A DNA stretch of 33,594 nucleotides, taken from NCBI GenBank assembly GCA_027366155.1, contig DAHXKV010000021.1, forward strand, positions 1-33,594. Direction: 5' to 3'. Source of the DNA: Microcaldota archaeon (GTDB taxonomy: Archaea; Micrarchaeota; Micrarchaeia; Micrarchaeales; CABMGC01). Below are positions 8,711-17,529 of the stretch, one piece after another. A program made the translations under genes and the position numbers. Below the pieces are notes generated by a model that was not told where the DNA came from, did no database searches, and saw only the letters and a program-made list of their open reading frames with translations. Numbering within the stretch: the stretch's first letter is position 1; each line of letters starts with the position of its first letter.

Positions 8711-9823
8711 TCAGCCTTTGGCCAGGAAGAGCAGCTCCAGCACTATCTCCACGACTATGAGGAACACCACCAGCAGCTCAAGGAAAGACTCGTGCCTCGA
8801 GACTTCCATGTCGGAGACAAATTTCCTCTCGTTGTCTATGGCTTCAAGGTCCCGTTCCATGGAGACCTTCAGCGTGTCCAATTTGAATACTGAGGAGAAG
8901 AGCGAATAAACCCTCGCAAGATACCACTCCCCGAATCCGAATACCGTATCGTTTATGTTATTCAGGACGGCACGCGTGTTGTCATAAACGCTCCCCAGCG
9001 ACCTGTTTATCTGCGAGGTATCGGCCTTCCGCAGCACTGACGCCGAGCCAACACCTATCCTGCGCATCGACCTGCTTGCTGTATCGAGCTCCTTCGCAAG
9101 CACTGCATGGTATATCCGCATCTCTAGCAACTGGAGGTTCGATATCTCGGCTATGAGGAGCTCCTGCTCGTGCTGGTACTCCTTGTCTATCATCACTGCG
9201 CTCTCCCATCCCACAAAAAGGATGCTGCCGGAGTCATACGAGATGCTCTTTCCAAGTATATACTCTATGTATTCTTCTTCCAGCGTGTCTGCATCCTTCT
9301 CGTCGACAAGAAGCCCGGCAATCATCTTCCTGGCCTTTGGAAGTATCTGGTTCTTCTCCCCCTCGATGTAATAGAATCTGTAGGTCTCCATGGTGGCGCT
9401 TATTTTCACCGCGCGTATCTTCATGAGCGCCGCCTCTATCTTCTTCTTGGATCTGGAAACAATCTCTCTTACGAACTCGTTTATCTTTGGGTCAAAAGTT
9501 ATCTTAACGAGCTGCGAGTGCGGCCCTCCCTCTATCTGGTACCTTATCCTTATCGAGAAGCTTCCGAACGTGTATACCGCAACCTGCACCTTGAACCTGT
9601 GCTGTGCTTCTCCCACTGCAAGGACCTCATCCTTGAGGTTGAATATGTGTGGTACGTCGAACGTCGCTATCTCTTCAGGCTCAGGCCGCCTGAACTCGTA
9701 CTTGGAAAAATCCTCCTGGTTCCTGAAGAGCCCATCGAGCTCTGCAGCGCTGACCGGGTCCCCTATGTCATACATGTATAAGTAAATTATCTCACTGTTC
9801 ATTCTCCATCCTCTTGTTGCCAT
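8711..9823 (-). CDS. RMD1/DUF155-like protein with C-terminal TM anchor
   Basis: 370 aa; helical C-terminal half ending 'ESFLELLVVFLIVVEIVLELLF', matching RMD1/DUF155 architecture; true start may be the internal Met of MNSEIIYLYMYD. Confidence 0.55.
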   Translation of the reverse strand: MATRGWRMNSEIIYLYMYDIGDPVSAAELDGLFRNQEDFSKYEFRRPEPEEIATFDVPHIFNLKDEVLAVGEAQHRFKVQVAVYTFGSFSIRIRYQIEGGPHSQLVKITFDPKINEFVREIVSRSKKKIEAALMKIRAVKISATMETYRFYYIEGEKNQILPKARKMIAGLLVDEKDADTLEEEYIEYILGKSISYDSGSILFVGWESAVMIDKEYQHEQELLIAEISNLQLLEMRIYHAVLAKELDTASRSMRRIGVGSASVLRKADTSQINRSLGSVYDNTRAVLNNINDTVFGFGEWYLARVYSLFSSVFKLDTLKVSMERDLEAIDNERKFVSDMEVSRHESFLELLVVFLIVVEIVLELLFLAKG

Positions 9824-9830
9824 TTCCTCC

Positions 9831-10232
9831 TCAAAGGAGCTTGAGCGCCGAGGTTATTGCATTCATTTCGGAGGAGATCCAAGGCCCTACTCCAAGCGCT
9901 GTGACGGTCCCCGGAGGAAGCTGCGTGAGCCCCGCGTCGGTTACAAGGGCGCATGGTATTCCCTTGTATTTGAATGCTGCATTAAGCTTCCGCAGCGCGT
10001 CTTCGCTGTCCACCTTCAAGACTATCTTTTTCTCTCCGGTGTCAAGCCATCTGCGCGCTACTCCATTGTTCTGCTTTTCTGCATTGAAGTAGCTCATAAG
10101 GGAGGCATGGGCCACCTGCGCTGCCAGCTTTCCTGTTTCCATCCTAAGGTCCTTCCTTACTATTATTGCTTGCTTGACCTCGTCTGAATCGGACTGCGCA
10201 ATACCACCTAATGATATATATTCTAAAGACAA
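9831..10232 (-). CDS. pth2: Peptidyl-tRNA hydrolase type 2
   Basis: 'KQAIIVRKDLRMETGKLAAQVAHASL...VTDAGLTQLPPGTVTALGVGP'. Confidence 0.92.
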   Translation of the reverse strand: MSLEYISLGGIAQSDSDEVKQAIIVRKDLRMETGKLAAQVAHASLMSYFNAEKQNNGVARRWLDTGEKKIVLKVDSEDALRKLNAAFKYKGIPCALVTDAGLTQLPPGTVTALGVGPWISSEMNAITSALKLL

Positions 10233-10255
10233 AACTATAAACTGCTAGGGATGGG

Positions 10256-11401
10256 ATGGACACACAGCACGACCATCAGACTATTACCTCACTTATCCGA
10301 GAATACTATGCCTCGGCAGCTATCGCACCATACAAAACTGAGTCCAGGGAATTCGGCGTAGGCACGTTCGAGCGGAAGATAATGTACAGGCATCTCTCCT
10401 TCCAGAGCCCATCTGACCTAAATGCCTACCTCACCGAGAAAGGTCCGCCATATGTCTCCTATTCCTCTGCCTACTATGCGCGGCCATCCTCAAGGCCCAT
10501 GGAGACCAAAGGGCTTCTCGGTTCCGAGCTTGTCTTTGATCTAGACGCAACTGACATGAAGCTTCCGTGCCAGTCTGTCCACGGAAGATCCTGGGTATGC
10601 GGCATCTGCCTCGATTCCGTCAAGGCAGAGACCATAAAGCTCGCCGAGGATTTCCTGATGCGAGACTTCGGCTTCACCGAGAAGGAACTTGGGATAAACT
10701 TTAGCGGCAACCGTGGATACCACATCCACATAAAAAAGGAATCCGTACTGGGCCTCGGCGCAGCGGAAAGGAAACAGATAAGCGACTACATTGCCGGAAA
10801 TGGGCTTGACATAGAGCTGCTCTTTCCGACGATGGGACAGCGCGGCGTAAGGCTGATAGGCCCGAAACCCACTGACAAGGGCTGGAAAGGCAGGCTCGCC
10901 AGGGGCACAGTATCACTTCTTGAGAAGAGCCCGGAGGAACTAGCATCAATGGGCATCGACAGGAAAGAAGCCGCAAACCTGCACTCAAAGCGTGCCCTCA
11001 TTGCCATGGGGATAAAAAGCGGCAACTGGGACATGGTATACATAAAGAACAAGGCGGCCTTCTGGAAGCTCACTCTCTCGAAGCAGGCAATCTCGCAGAG
11101 CGACAGAATAGACGGAAACGTAACCAACGACCCCTCGCACCTGATACGCCTTCCCGACTCCATACACGGCGAGACAGGCCTAACCTCAAAGAGGATAAAC
11201 TCGCTTGCCGATCTCGCAAGGTTTGAGCCGCTGAGCGATGCGGTAGCGTTCGCCAAGGGCGAGGTCAATGTGATCGCCGAATCCCCAGACGAATTCACGA
11301 TGAACGGTAGATCCTTCGGGCCGTATCACGCGGAGAAAGTAGAGATCCCATCATATGCTGGCATATACCTTGTCCTGAAGGGCAGGGCCCATTTTGCATA
11401 A
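10256..11401 (+). CDS. priS: DNA primase small (catalytic) subunit
   Basis: 'ELVFDLDATD', 'CWVCGIC-like' Cys motif region, 'NFSGNRGYHIHI', 'RLIRLPDSIHGETGL'-type motifs. Confidence 0.92.
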   Translation: MDTQHDHQTITSLIREYYASAAIAPYKTESREFGVGTFERKIMYRHLSFQSPSDLNAYLTEKGPPYVSYSSAYYARPSSRPMETKGLLGSELVFDLDATDMKLPCQSVHGRSWVCGICLDSVKAETIKLAEDFLMRDFGFTEKELGINFSGNRGYHIHIKKESVLGLGAAERKQISDYIAGNGLDIELLFPTMGQRGVRLIGPKPTDKGWKGRLARGTVSLLEKSPEELASMGIDRKEAANLHSKRALIAMGIKSGNWDMVYIKNKAAFWKLTLSKQAISQSDRIDGNVTNDPSHLIRLPDSIHGETGLTSKRINSLADLARFEPLSDAVAFAKGEVNVIAESPDEFTMNGRSFGPYHAEKVEIPSYAGIYLVLKGRAHFA

Positions 11402-11410
11402 TGCAAAATG
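11390..11410. repeat. Perfect inverted repeat CATTTTGCA-TAA-TGCAAAATG centred on the priS stop codon
   Basis: 9-bp arms, loop equals the TAA stop at 11399-11401. Confidence 0.8.
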
Positions 11411-11535
11411 CCTATCTGGAGAGTGCAATCCTGCACTGGAGCATATGGTTTTATAAGGTAATACTGCATACTAATAGAATACGGCATCGCATTCTGCGAA
11501 CTGCATTGCCTTTAGATTCACCTACGGGTCCAAGC

Positions 11536-12096
11536 ATGGGCGCTTATAAATACATAAAAAACAATTTCCGCGATAGCTACTCGGAGCGCAGCGAGGTCTT
11601 CAAGGCAAGGATAGCCTCGTGGAATTCCGGGCCTTCGATAGCCAGGGTGGACAAGCCCACAAATCCCGCAAGGGCCCGCGAGCTGGGATACAAGGACAAG
11701 CAGGGAGTCATAACTGCAAGGGTAAGGATCAGGAAGGGGCTGAGCAAGAGGGAGAAGCCGAGCGGAGGAAGACAACCCTCAAAGAGCGGAAGGTTCTTCT
11801 CAACAAGGAAGTCAAAACAGGCCATAGCCGAAGAAAGGTCATCGCGCACATACTCGAACTGCGAGGTGCTTAACTCATATTACGTAGGAGAAGACGGCAA
11901 ATCAGTATACTACGAGGTAATGCTGCTGGACAGGGCCGCAGGGCCTGTAATCAATGATCCCATATATGCAAAGATAGTAGCGTCAAGGGGCAGGGCATTC
12001 AGGGGCATAACCTCGTCAGGGAGAAGGCACCGTGGCATAGAGTCAAGGGACGGCACAAGGATCGGTACCGGAGTCCGAAACATTGAACGACAGTAG
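11536..12096 (+). CDS. rpl15e: Ribosomal protein L15e
   Basis: 'MGAYKYIKNNFRDSYSERSEVFKARIASWNSGPSIARVDKPTNPARARELGYKDKQGV'; ATG at 11536 is the likely start (ORF track begins at 11401). Confidence 0.93.
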   Translation: MGAYKYIKNNFRDSYSERSEVFKARIASWNSGPSIARVDKPTNPARARELGYKDKQGVITARVRIRKGLSKREKPSGGRQPSKSGRFFSTRKSKQAIAEERSSRTYSNCEVLNSYYVGEDGKSVYYEVMLLDRAAGPVINDPIYAKIVASRGRAFRGITSSGRRHRGIESRDGTRIGTGVRNIERQ

Positions 12097-12104
12097 GTGC
12101 TGGA

Positions 12105-12371
12105 TTGCCTGAAGCCAAAATAATAATAAATTTCGGAGAGGATGCAGGTTATGTCGCAAAGGCGATAGACCTGAGCGCCTTTGGATACGAGGATGGCATA
12201 CGCGTCTCATCCAAGGGAAACGAGCTGCGCGCAGAGATAGCCGCGGAGAGCTGCAAGGCTCTCCTCTCAAGGATGCATGGCATGATGAAGCAGATACGCG
12301 TGGCAGGGAGTGCAGGCAGCGCTGCAGGAAAGGCGCACCAGCGCCGAAGCGCACAAGGTTTAAATAAATAA
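12105..12371 (+). CDS. KEOPS subunit Pcc1-like protein
   Basis: Short alpha/beta protein, TTG start, 'NELRAEIAAESCKALLSRMHGMMKQIRVA' resembling Pcc1; located next to L15e. Confidence 0.6.
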   Translation: MPEAKIIINFGEDAGYVAKAIDLSAFGYEDGIRVSSKGNELRAEIAAESCKALLSRMHGMMKQIRVAGSAGSAAGKAHQRRSAQGLNK

Positions 12372-12414
12372 AGAGCGAAGGATACAGGACAAGAAAACAA
12401 GATGACGTGAACGC

Positions 12415-13377
12415 ATGAGAAAGGGATCTTTGGAATTCTGGCCGCACAGGCGGGCTAAAAAACAGATGCCTCGGGTTAGAAGCTCTGTTGCCTCCGAAAC
12501 GCCTTCATTCCTTGGATTCGCAGCGTTCAAGGCGGGAATGACTCACATACTGCGCACAGAAGAAGGGGAAGGCCCGGCAAAAGGCTCTGAAATATACAGG
12601 CCGGTCACAATACTCGAGGCACCGCGCGTACATGTCTACGGCATAAGGTTCTACAGGAAAGGCTATGCATACAGGGAAGTAGCAGGCGAGGTCTATGACC
12701 AAGCCTCTGCAAAGAAGGTCGGGGTAAACAAGAAATCAAGCCATGAACTATCCTATTTCAAGGCAAAGACAGATGAGGTCGAAGATGTGACTGCATTGGC
12801 TTATCTCGACGCCGAGCCTATTGGCATTGCAAACAAGCGCATAATGAGGTTCGAGATACCGCTCGGCGGGAAGAATCCCTCGGAGAAACTCGCATTTGCT
12901 GAAGGATACTTGGGAAAGGACATAAAGCCCTCGGACATACTCAAGCCAGGGGACATGATAGACGTAACCTCGATAACGAAAGGGAAGGGCTGGGCAGGAG
13001 TCATAAAAAGATACAAAGTGGCAAAGCAGTACCGGAAGGCAACCAACAAGGTAAGGCACGTAGGCACTCTTGGGCCATGGCACCCTGCAAAGGTGCAGTT
13101 TGGAGTGCCGCAGGCAGGACACATGGGCTACAATTACCGTACCGAGAGGAATAAGCTCGTGCTCAAGACAGGCACGCAGGGCGATGTGGCATCGGTGAAC
13201 ATAAAGGGAGGCTTCCTAAACTACGGCCTCGTACGGAATGACTTCATAGTTGTGGAAGGCTCTATACCTGGGCCTTCAAAAAGGCTTATACGCATAAGGA
13301 AGGCAATACGCGCATACGGGCAGCAGAAGGAGCCAAAGATAACATACTTCTCGCTGGAATCAAAGCAAGGGTCATGA
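12415..13377 (+). CDS. rpl3: Ribosomal protein L3 (uL3)
   Basis: 'FKAGMTH', 'KGKGWAGVIKRYKV', 'HVGTLGPWHP'; conserved operon order. Confidence 0.95.
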   Translation: MRKGSLEFWPHRRAKKQMPRVRSSVASETPSFLGFAAFKAGMTHILRTEEGEGPAKGSEIYRPVTILEAPRVHVYGIRFYRKGYAYREVAGEVYDQASAKKVGVNKKSSHELSYFKAKTDEVEDVTALAYLDAEPIGIANKRIMRFEIPLGGKNPSEKLAFAEGYLGKDIKPSDILKPGDMIDVTSITKGKGWAGVIKRYKVAKQYRKATNKVRHVGTLGPWHPAKVQFGVPQAGHMGYNYRTERNKLVLKTGTQGDVASVNIKGGFLNYGLVRNDFIVVEGSIPGPSKRLIRIRKAIRAYGQQKEPKITYFSLESKQGS

Positions 13378-14162
13378 TCATGAACGCAGAGGTCTATTCA
13401 ATAGATGGCAACAAGAAGGAGGAGGTACAGCTGCCTCATGTCTTCTCATCAGAATACAGGCCAGACCTAATACGCAGGGCGCTACTCAGCGAGCAGAGCG
13501 AAAAGTTCCAGCCTCAGGGCCATTCTGTACTCGCCGGGCTCCAGACTACTGCAACTTACGTCGGCAAATACTCGGGATACCGGAGGGGCAGGCACATGGG
13601 AATAGCAATAAGGCCGAGGCAGAAGCTCGGCGGCGGCGCCATGGGCGACGTGAGGAGGATACCGTCATCGGTGAAGGGAAAGAGGGCACATCCGCACATG
13701 ATAGAGAAAACGCTTGTGGAGCGGATAAACAAGAAGGAGTACCTGAAGGCGCTCTCCGCAGCAATAGCTGGCTGCACAAAAACCGAAATAATACTCAAGA
13801 ACCACCCGGTGGAAAAGCCATTCCCTGTGGTTGTGGAAGACAGCCTGGAGAAAGTAAGCAAAGCAAGCGAGCTCTCCTCGATACTGGGAAAACTGGGCTT
13901 CGCTGCAGACATGGGTCTCTCGCACAAGCCCAGGCTCTCGACAGGCAGGAAATCACAGAAAAGGCATTTCAGGAAGAGCGTACTCATAATAGTTAAAGAT
14001 CCAGCAGCAATATCCATGGCAGGAAAGAACATCCCTGGCATAGACGTAGCCGATGTGAATGGGCTTACTGCAGAACAGCTTGCGCCAGGCGCAATGCCAC
14101 GCCCGACAATATGGACAAAAGGGGCAATCCACTCGCTTGAGAACGCACTGAAGGAAAGGTGA
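13374..14162 (+). CDS. rpl4: Ribosomal protein L4 (uL4)
   Basis: Position in S10 operon; 'AGLQTTATYVGKYSGYRRGRHMGIA'; 'ELAPGAMPRPTIWTKGAI'. Confidence 0.93.
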   Translation: MIMNAEVYSIDGNKKEEVQLPHVFSSEYRPDLIRRALLSEQSEKFQPQGHSVLAGLQTTATYVGKYSGYRRGRHMGIAIRPRQKLGGGAMGDVRRIPSSVKGKRAHPHMIEKTLVERINKKEYLKALSAAIAGCTKTEIILKNHPVEKPFPVVVEDSLEKVSKASELSSILGKLGFAADMGLSHKPRLSTGRKSQKRHFRKSVLIIVKDPAAISMAGKNIPGIDVADVNGLTAEQLAPGAMPRPTIWTKGAIHSLENALKER

Positions 14163-14166
14163 CCAT

Positions 14167-14418
14167 ATGCCAATACTCCAATACCCGATAGCCACTGAGA
14201 AAGTGCTAAACATGGTAGAGTCACAGAACATAATCGCATATGTGGTGGACATGCATGCCGACAAGCCTTCCATAAAGAAGGAGTTCGAAAGCACATTCAA
14301 AGTAAAGGTCAAGAGCGTAAACACGCACACGAGCCCTGACAACACCAAGAGGGCATACATACAACTTGCGGCAGGCTTTCCCGCATCGGACATAGCAAAG
14401 AAGCTGAAGCTCGTATGA
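14167..14418 (+). CDS. rpl23: Ribosomal protein L23 (uL23)
   Basis: 'PIATEKVLNMVESQNIIAYVVDMHADKPSIKKEFESTFKVKVKSVNT'. Confidence 0.95.
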   Translation: MPILQYPIATEKVLNMVESQNIIAYVVDMHADKPSIKKEFESTFKVKVKSVNTHTSPDNTKRAYIQLAAGFPASDIAKKLKLV

Positions 14419-14428
14419 AGGTGTAACA

Positions 14429-15148
14429 ATGGGAAAGAAACTAAAAATGCAGCGGAGGGGAAAGGGCAGCAACGCGTATACAAAGCCGCCGCAGAGCCAG
14501 AAGGCAGAGATATCATACCGGAACGAGAGACTGCAGAAGAAGATGGTCGGCGAGGTAATCCACTTTGTAGATGACCCCGGACACTCGGCGCCCCTCATGC
14601 TTGTAAGATATGATGATTTCACCGAATCGCTCCTCTTCGCACCGGAGGGCATAAAAATAGGCGACAGGATACAGGAAGGAGAAGGTGCAGAGCCGACACT
14701 CGGCAGCATACTTAATCTGCAGAGCCTCCCTGACGGAATGCCTGTATACAACATAGAGTCAAAGCCTGGAGACGGAGGCAAACTAGCGAGGGGTGCAGGC
14801 TCCTACGCTACGATAATTGCCCACACTGGCGGAAAGGTTACAGTCTCGCTGCCTTCTAAGGCTGTCATTGACCTCGAGAACCTCTGCAGGGCAGAGGTAG
14901 GCGTGGTTTCCGGCGGAGGCCAGAGTGCAAAGCCAATAATGAAAGCAGGAAAGAACTTCTACATAATGCATGCGCTTAATAGGAGATGGCCGCTGAACAG
15001 GGGCGTCAAGTCAAACCCTGTAGACCATCCTTTCGGAGGAAAGCAGCACCACAAGGGCGCATCGAGCATGACCTCGAGGAATGCGCCTCCTGGGAGGAAG
15101 GTCGGACACATAGCGGCAAAGAGGGTAGGCAGGAAGAAGAGAGGATGA
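14429..15148 (+). CDS. rpl2: Ribosomal protein L2 (uL2)
   Basis: 'NPVDHPFGGKQHHKGASSMTSRNAPPGRKVGHIAAKRVGRKK'. Confidence 0.96.
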   Translation: MGKKLKMQRRGKGSNAYTKPPQSQKAEISYRNERLQKKMVGEVIHFVDDPGHSAPLMLVRYDDFTESLLFAPEGIKIGDRIQEGEGAEPTLGSILNLQSLPDGMPVYNIESKPGDGGKLARGAGSYATIIAHTGGKVTVSLPSKAVIDLENLCRAEVGVVSGGGQSAKPIMKAGKNFYIMHALNRRWPLNRGVKSNPVDHPFGGKQHHKGASSMTSRNAPPGRKVGHIAAKRVGRKKRG

Positions 15149-15149
15149 G

Positions 15150-15542
15150 ATGGCAAGAATATTCACATTCAGAGGAAAAACAATAGAAGAGCTCCAGAAG
15201 CTCAGCCCTGCGGAATTCATGAAGATGCTGGATTCAAGGCAGAGGAGATCGGTAATCCGCAACGGCCTGCGCTACAAGGAACTCCTCGGAGACATCTCCA
15301 AGGCAAAGTCCTCCGGCTCCGGAAAGGCGGTAAAGACGCACGTGCGTGAAGCAGTGATATTGCCTTTATGGGTCGGCATGAAGTTTGCCGTGCACAATGG
15401 GAAGGAATTCAAGGAGGTAGCCATAACTGAAGAGATGATGGGCCATCGCCTAGGTGAGTTCGCATTCTCTACAAAGAGGGTGTTGCACTCGGCTCCTGGA
15501 ATAAGGGCCACGCGCGGATCAAAGTTCCTCTCGGTGAAATGA
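15150..15542 (+). CDS. rps19: Ribosomal protein S19 (uS19)
   Basis: 'VHNGKEFKEVAITEEMMGHRLGEFAFSTKRVLHSAPGIRATRGSKF'. Confidence 0.95.
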   Translation: MARIFTFRGKTIEELQKLSPAEFMKMLDSRQRRSVIRNGLRYKELLGDISKAKSSGSGKAVKTHVREAVILPLWVGMKFAVHNGKEFKEVAITEEMMGHRLGEFAFSTKRVLHSAPGIRATRGSKFLSVK

Positions 15543-16255
15543 TGGATTATTCAATAAAAGTAGACAACGCTGCAAAAGGCTCAGGAGAGATTGCACTTTC
15601 GCAGCGCTACGACCTCAACGTAAGCTACAAGGACCTCGGCGCAGTCTGCGACGCGGTGAGGTACATGATGGCCTCATCTGCTCTCGAGCTGCTCGAACGC
15701 GTGATCAGGATGGAGACGCCATTGCTCTTCAAGAGGCACAACAAGCACATGGGCTCAAGGCACGAACTTGGGGGCAAGAAGGGAAAATACCCTAGGAAGG
15801 CATCCGCGGAGGTTAGGCTTGCAATACTCAATGCCATGGCAAATGCCAAGAACAACGGGAATCTCGATGCCGAGAAGATGTACGTGATACATGCCGCAGC
15901 AAACAAGACGCAGATACTGAAGAGGAGCCCATCGAAAGGCTCGATAGCATGGGGCCGGGGCATGTACGGCAGGTCGGCAATAAACCACAGCGACCTTGAA
16001 TTTGCAAAGATCGAGATAGGCATAGCTTCCGGAGAATACGCGGGGCTCACCGAGAAGATGAAATACTTCATAAGGGTAAAGAACCGTGCCGCGCGCCCAG
16101 GCGCAAACCTCAAGCAGAAAGGCAAGGCTTCCCAGTCAAAACAGGACGAGGCAAAGCCTGCACACGCAAAAATCACTGTCCCAGCAGCGCACCACGCAGA
16201 GCACACTCAAAAAATCACGGCGAATTCAACTGCCGTCGCAAATAACAACAAATGA
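15539..16255 (+). CDS. rpl22: Ribosomal protein L22 (uL22) with extended Lys/Ala/His/Gln-rich C-terminal tail
   Basis: Operon position; 'LELLERVIRMETPLLFKRHNKHMGSRHELGGKKGKYPRKASAEV'. Confidence 0.93.
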   Translation: MMDYSIKVDNAAKGSGEIALSQRYDLNVSYKDLGAVCDAVRYMMASSALELLERVIRMETPLLFKRHNKHMGSRHELGGKKGKYPRKASAEVRLAILNAMANAKNNGNLDAEKMYVIHAAANKTQILKRSPSKGSIAWGRGMYGRSAINHSDLEFAKIEIGIASGEYAGLTEKMKYFIRVKNRAARPGANLKQKGKASQSKQDEAKPAHAKITVPAAHHAEHTQKITANSTAVANNNK

Positions 16256-16264
16256 TATGATATA

Positions 16265-16909
16265 ATGGCTTCCGAAAGAAAATTCATAGAGGATCTGAAG
16301 GTAAAGTACAACATACTTAGGTTCATGGAGAGCTCGCTCTCACGGGCAGGGCTCTCGCGTGTTGAGATACAGAAAACCCCTGTAATAACGAGGATAACGC
16401 CATACGTCACAAATCCAGGGCGCGTAATAGGCAGGGGAGGGGAGACAATCGACGCGCTTACCGAAAGCATGAAGAAGAAATTCCATCTTGAAAACCCCCA
16501 GATAAGTGTTGCGGAGATAGAAAATCCCAAGCTGGAGCCGAGGCTTGTAGCCCGCCAGCTCGTAACCTCGCTTGAGCGCGGCATAAATCCCAGGCGGCTC
16601 ATACACACGGCAGCAAGGGAGATAATGGAGCAGGGAGCACTGGGCGTCGAGATAATAGCAAAGGGCAAGCTTGCCTCAAAAGGCGCCAGGGCAAAGAAGA
16701 TGAAAGTGAGACTGGGCTACCTACCAAAGTCAGGCTTCTCCGTAAGCCTGGTCCACGAGGCAAAAATAGCCGCATACCCTAAGTATGGGGCAATTGGCGT
16801 CACGGTGAGGATAGTTCCCCCGGGAACCAAGTTCCCAGACCGGGAAGTGACTGCAATAGCGCTGCCCAGGCAGATAGCCTCAGCAAGCATAAAATCGAAG
16901 AACTTCTGA
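16265..16909 (+). CDS. rps3: Ribosomal protein S3 (uS3)
   Basis: KH domain 'TNPGRVIGRGGETIDAL'; 'PKYGAIGVTVRIVPPG'. Confidence 0.95.
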   Translation: MASERKFIEDLKVKYNILRFMESSLSRAGLSRVEIQKTPVITRITPYVTNPGRVIGRGGETIDALTESMKKKFHLENPQISVAEIENPKLEPRLVARQLVTSLERGINPRRLIHTAAREIMEQGALGVEIIAKGKLASKGARAKKMKVRLGYLPKSGFSVSLVHEAKIAAYPKYGAIGVTVRIVPPGTKFPDREVTAIALPRQIASASIKSKNF

Positions 16910-16923
16910 GGATCTCCCTATAA

Positions 16924-16935
16924 CGCTTATATATC
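16924..16935 (+). promoter_or_regulatory. Putative TATA box (cgcttatatatc) upstream of rpl29
   Basis: A/T-rich element in the only sizeable gap inside the r-protein run. Confidence 0.4.
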
Positions 16936-16940
16936 TGTCA

Positions 16941-17153
16941 TTGGAAGGTAATACTATGAAAATAAAAGAACTGAGGTCTATCTCAAGCGAAGCCCTTACG
17001 AGCAAGCTCTCTGAGCTAAGGCTCGACGCCGCAATAGAGCGCAGGAAGATAGCAACTACTGGAGTCGCAAGCAAGAAAGTGAAGATAAGGGAAATACGGC
17101 GTACCATAGCAAAGATACTTACCCTTCTCAACGAAAGAGGTGCCAAGGTATAA
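16941..17153 (+). CDS. rpl29: Ribosomal protein L29 (uL29)
   Basis: Operon position; 'IKELRSISSEALTSKLSELRLDAAIERRKIATTGVASKKVKIREIRRTIAKILTLLNER'. Confidence 0.92.
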   Translation: MEGNTMKIKELRSISSEALTSKLSELRLDAAIERRKIATTGVASKKVKIREIRRTIAKILTLLNERGAKV

Positions 17154-17455
17154 TGCCTGATATATGCCCAAAATGCGGACTTCCAAAGGAACTCTGCGTA
17201 TGCGATGTTCTCAACAGGGAGACTAACCGGAGAATTAAGGTATATACCGAAAAGAAGAAATTCAAGAAGTACATGACTGTCGTTTCGGGGCTTGCAGGGG
17301 AGGAGATGGAGAAGACTGCCAAGGAGCTGAAGCATACGCTTGCCTGCGGCGGAACCTACAAGAACGGCATAATAGAGCTGCAGGGAGACCACAAGGAAGC
17401 AGTGAAGAAGGCCCTAATATCAATGGGCTATCCTGAAGAGAGCCTCGATGTCTAA
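17153..17455 (+). CDS. Translation initiation factor SUI1/aIF1 family
   Basis: 'CPKCGLPKELCVCD...IKVYTEKKKFKKYMTVVSGLAGEEMEKTAKELKHTLACGGTYKNGIIELQGDHKEAVKKALISMGYPEE'. Confidence 0.95.
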   Translation: MPDICPKCGLPKELCVCDVLNRETNRRIKVYTEKKKFKKYMTVVSGLAGEEMEKTAKELKHTLACGGTYKNGIIELQGDHKEAVKKALISMGYPEESLDV

Positions 17456-17529
17456 AGAAGCATATTTCTGGACCTGCCTGCCACAAGGTCCTGCAAAAAT
17501 GATGGAAACCGCAGTCAGCTTCAGGGCGT

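Noticed and set aside
11401-11535. tRNA or structured ncRNA between priS and rpl15e
   Set aside because: No T-loop GGTTCRANYC-type box or cloverleaf could be read; kept only as a possible leader/IR region.
13556-14296. 246-aa minus-strand ORF opposite L4/L23
   Set aside because: Shadow ORF over highly conserved ribosomal proteins.
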